A DNA stretch of 64,000 nt. It comes from Methylosinus sp. H3A (GTDB lineage Bacteria; Pseudomonadota; Alphaproteobacteria; Rhizobiales; Beijerinckiaceae). Under the pieces are notes generated by a model. The model was given only the letters and a program-made list of their open reading frames with translations, had not been told where the DNA came from and made no database searches. The DNA is taken from positions 3,988,001 to 4,052,000 of the forward strand of contig NZ_JADNQW010000005.1 in assembly GCF_015709455.1 (NCBI RefSeq). The letters are read 5' to 3'. Shown here in pieces: positions 62,902 to 64,000 of the stretch. Numbering within the stretch: the first letter of the stretch is position 1; each line of letters starts with the position of its first letter. Both the position numbers and the translations under genes were made by a program.

Positions 62902-64000
62902 ATGAAATTCCTCGAGCAGCCGCCGCGTTTCCTGTTCTTCACCGGCAAGGGCGGCGTCGGCAAGACGTCGATCGCCTGCGCGACGGCGATCGCGCTCGCC
63001 GAGGCCGGACGGCGGGTGCTGCTGGTCAGCACCGATCCGGCGTCCAATGTGGCGCAAGTGTTTGGAACGATCATCGGCAATCGGATGACCGACATTCCCG
63101 GCGCGCCGGGCCTGTCGGCGCTGGAGATCGACCCGCAGGCCGCAGCGCGGGCCTATCGCGATCGCATCGTCGGCCCGGTGCGCGGCCAGCTTCCGGACGC
63201 GGTAGTGAAAGGGATCGAGGAACAATTATCGGGCGCCTGCACGACGGAGATCGCCGCCTTCGATGAATTCACCGCGCTATTGGTCGATTCCGCGCTGACC
63301 GCGCCTTACGACCACATCGTCTTCGACACGGCGCCGACGGGACATACGATCCGCCTGCTGCAATTGCCCGGCGCCTGGAGCGGCTTTCTCGAATCCGGCA
63401 AGGGCGACGCCTCCTGCCTCGGGCCGCTGGCGGGGCTGGACAAGCAGCGCGCGCAATATGGCCGCGCCGTCGAGGCGCTGGCCGACGCCGCGCGCACGCG
63501 CCTCGTGCTCGTCGCCCGCGCGCAGCGCTCCACGCTGAACGAAGTCGCCCGCACGCATAAGGAGCTGGCGGCGATCGGCATCGCGCAGCAATATCTCGTC
63601 ATCAACGGCTTTCTGCCGGAAGAGGAGGCGAAGCAGGATGCGCTCGCCGCCGCCATCTTTGAACGCGAGCAGGCGGCGTTGCGCGCGCTTCCCGCCGAGC
63701 TCGCCGCCCTCCCCTGCGACCGCGTCGCGCTGAGGCCGTTCAATCTGGTCGGCCTCGACGCTTTGCGGCAATTGCTCGTCGAAACGCCGTCGCCGGCGAG
63801 CGCGAGCGAGGACGAGCCGATCGCGCTCGACGCGCCGAGCCTGTCGGAGCTGGTCGACGCCATCGCAGCGGAGGGTCACGGCCTGGTGATGCTGATGGGC
63901 AAGGGCGGCGTCGGCAAGACGACTCTGGCGGCCGCCGTCGCCGTGGAGCTCACGCGCCGCGGCCTGCCCGTTCATCTCACCACTTCCGATCCGGCCGCGC
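62902..64000 (+). CDS. arsA: ArsA arsenite-transporting ATPase, 3' end outside window
   Basis: Open from ATG 62902 to the last base, with 366 complete codons visible. The first P-loop FFTGKGGVGKTSIA is at residues 14-24; the second, LMGKGGVGKTTLA, at about 331-343, as in the duplicated bacterial ArsA. SGACTTEIAAFDEF and GDASCLGPLAGL hold two of the metalloid-site cysteines. The signature DTAPTGHTIRLLQLP is present. It powers arsenite efflux with ArsB or Acr3, which may lie beyond the window. Continuation past 64000 is expected. Confidence 0.96.
   Translation, partial: MKFLEQPPRFLFFTGKGGVGKTSIACATAIALAEAGRRVLLVSTDPASNVAQVFGTIIGNRMTDIPGAPGLSALEIDPQAAARAYRDRIVGPVRGQLPDAVVKGIEEQLSGACTTEIAAFDEFTALLVDSALTAPYDHIVFDTAPTGHTIRLLQLPGAWSGFLESGKGDASCLGPLAGLDKQRAQYGRAVEALADAARTRLVLVARAQRSTLNEVARTHKELAAIGIAQQYLVINGFLPEEEAKQDALAAAIFEREQAALRALPAELAALPCDRVALRPFNLVGLDALRQLLVETPSPASASEDEPIALDAPSLSELVDAIAAEGHGLVMLMGKGGVGKTTLAAAVAVELTRRGLPVHLTTSDPAA

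Noticed and set aside
1..64000. CRISPR arrays
   Set aside because: No series of regularly spaced identical repeats with unique spacers was seen; the arrays at 16859 and 39249 are too short and lack spacer structure.

Overview
The window is GC-rich DNA of an alphaproteobacterium. The alphaproteobacterial-type integrative-element genes (DUF932, ParB, DUF2285, RepA), the prolyl-tRNA synthetase lineage and overall codon use suggest the Hyphomicrobiales, possibly a Methylocystis/Methylosinus relative; the genus is a guess. Core genes are intact, while the accessory regions carry many stop codons, frameshifts, deletions and insertion-sequence scars.

1-12.2 kb is mostly housekeeping: the 3' part of proS, a DddA-like deaminase-domain protein of lower GC, two paralogous secreted TonB-C-like proteins, then a closely packed run of D-Ala-D-Ala carboxypeptidase, a His-rich CobW/COG0523 GTPase, a PNPOx-family protein, kup, comF, grxC and a DUF1178 gene, followed by tRNA-Phe. 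12.4-16.7 kb starts the accessory DNA: a tyrosine integrase, two direct repeats of the 3' part of tRNA-Gly(GCC), a stop-interrupted HTH-like gene and a TacA/TacT-type toxin-antitoxin pair.

16.8-35.4 kb is a defence island. Four direct repeats precede an operon with overlapping stop/start codons: a Fic protein with Gln in place of the motif His, a SIR2-APAZ protein and a short prokaryotic Argonaute (a SPARSA system). A 51-codon ORF, a PD-(D/E)xK nuclease and a Ski2-like helicase (Hachiman-like) follow. Next comes a type III restriction-modification locus whose res gene has an amber stop, with an extra nuclease-like gene between res and mod, and finally a RelE-like/UvrD fusion.

35.4-39.6 kb is a decayed integrative-element backbone: DUF932, ParB and DUF2285 remnants, an HTH gene, repA with 15-bp repeats, and a LysR fragment. 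Two conserved leader hairpins sit in front of DUF932 and parB. 39.8-41.9 kb is a 2,060-bp cassette with imperfect terminal inverted repeats and a perfect 8-bp target duplication. It carries a two-gene ABC transporter and no transposase. 42-49.6 kb holds small regulators, a broken FitAB-type pair, a truncated nucleoside phosphorylase, and two inverted, nearly identical IS256-family copies flanking CsbD, DUF3096, DUF3309 and VIT-family genes.

49.7-55.6 kb contains istB and hen1 remnants, prophage tail and endolysin remnants, two FkbM methyltransferases and a 24-bp palindrome flanked by 8-bp repeats. 55.7-57.3 kb is an exbB-exbD-tonB operon. 57.7-64 kb is arsenic resistance: an operator-preceded arsC, an ArsR-ArsC fusion, a kinase-like gene, and an arsR-arsI-arsC-arsD-arsA operon running off the end. 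No efflux gene is seen, so it may lie downstream.
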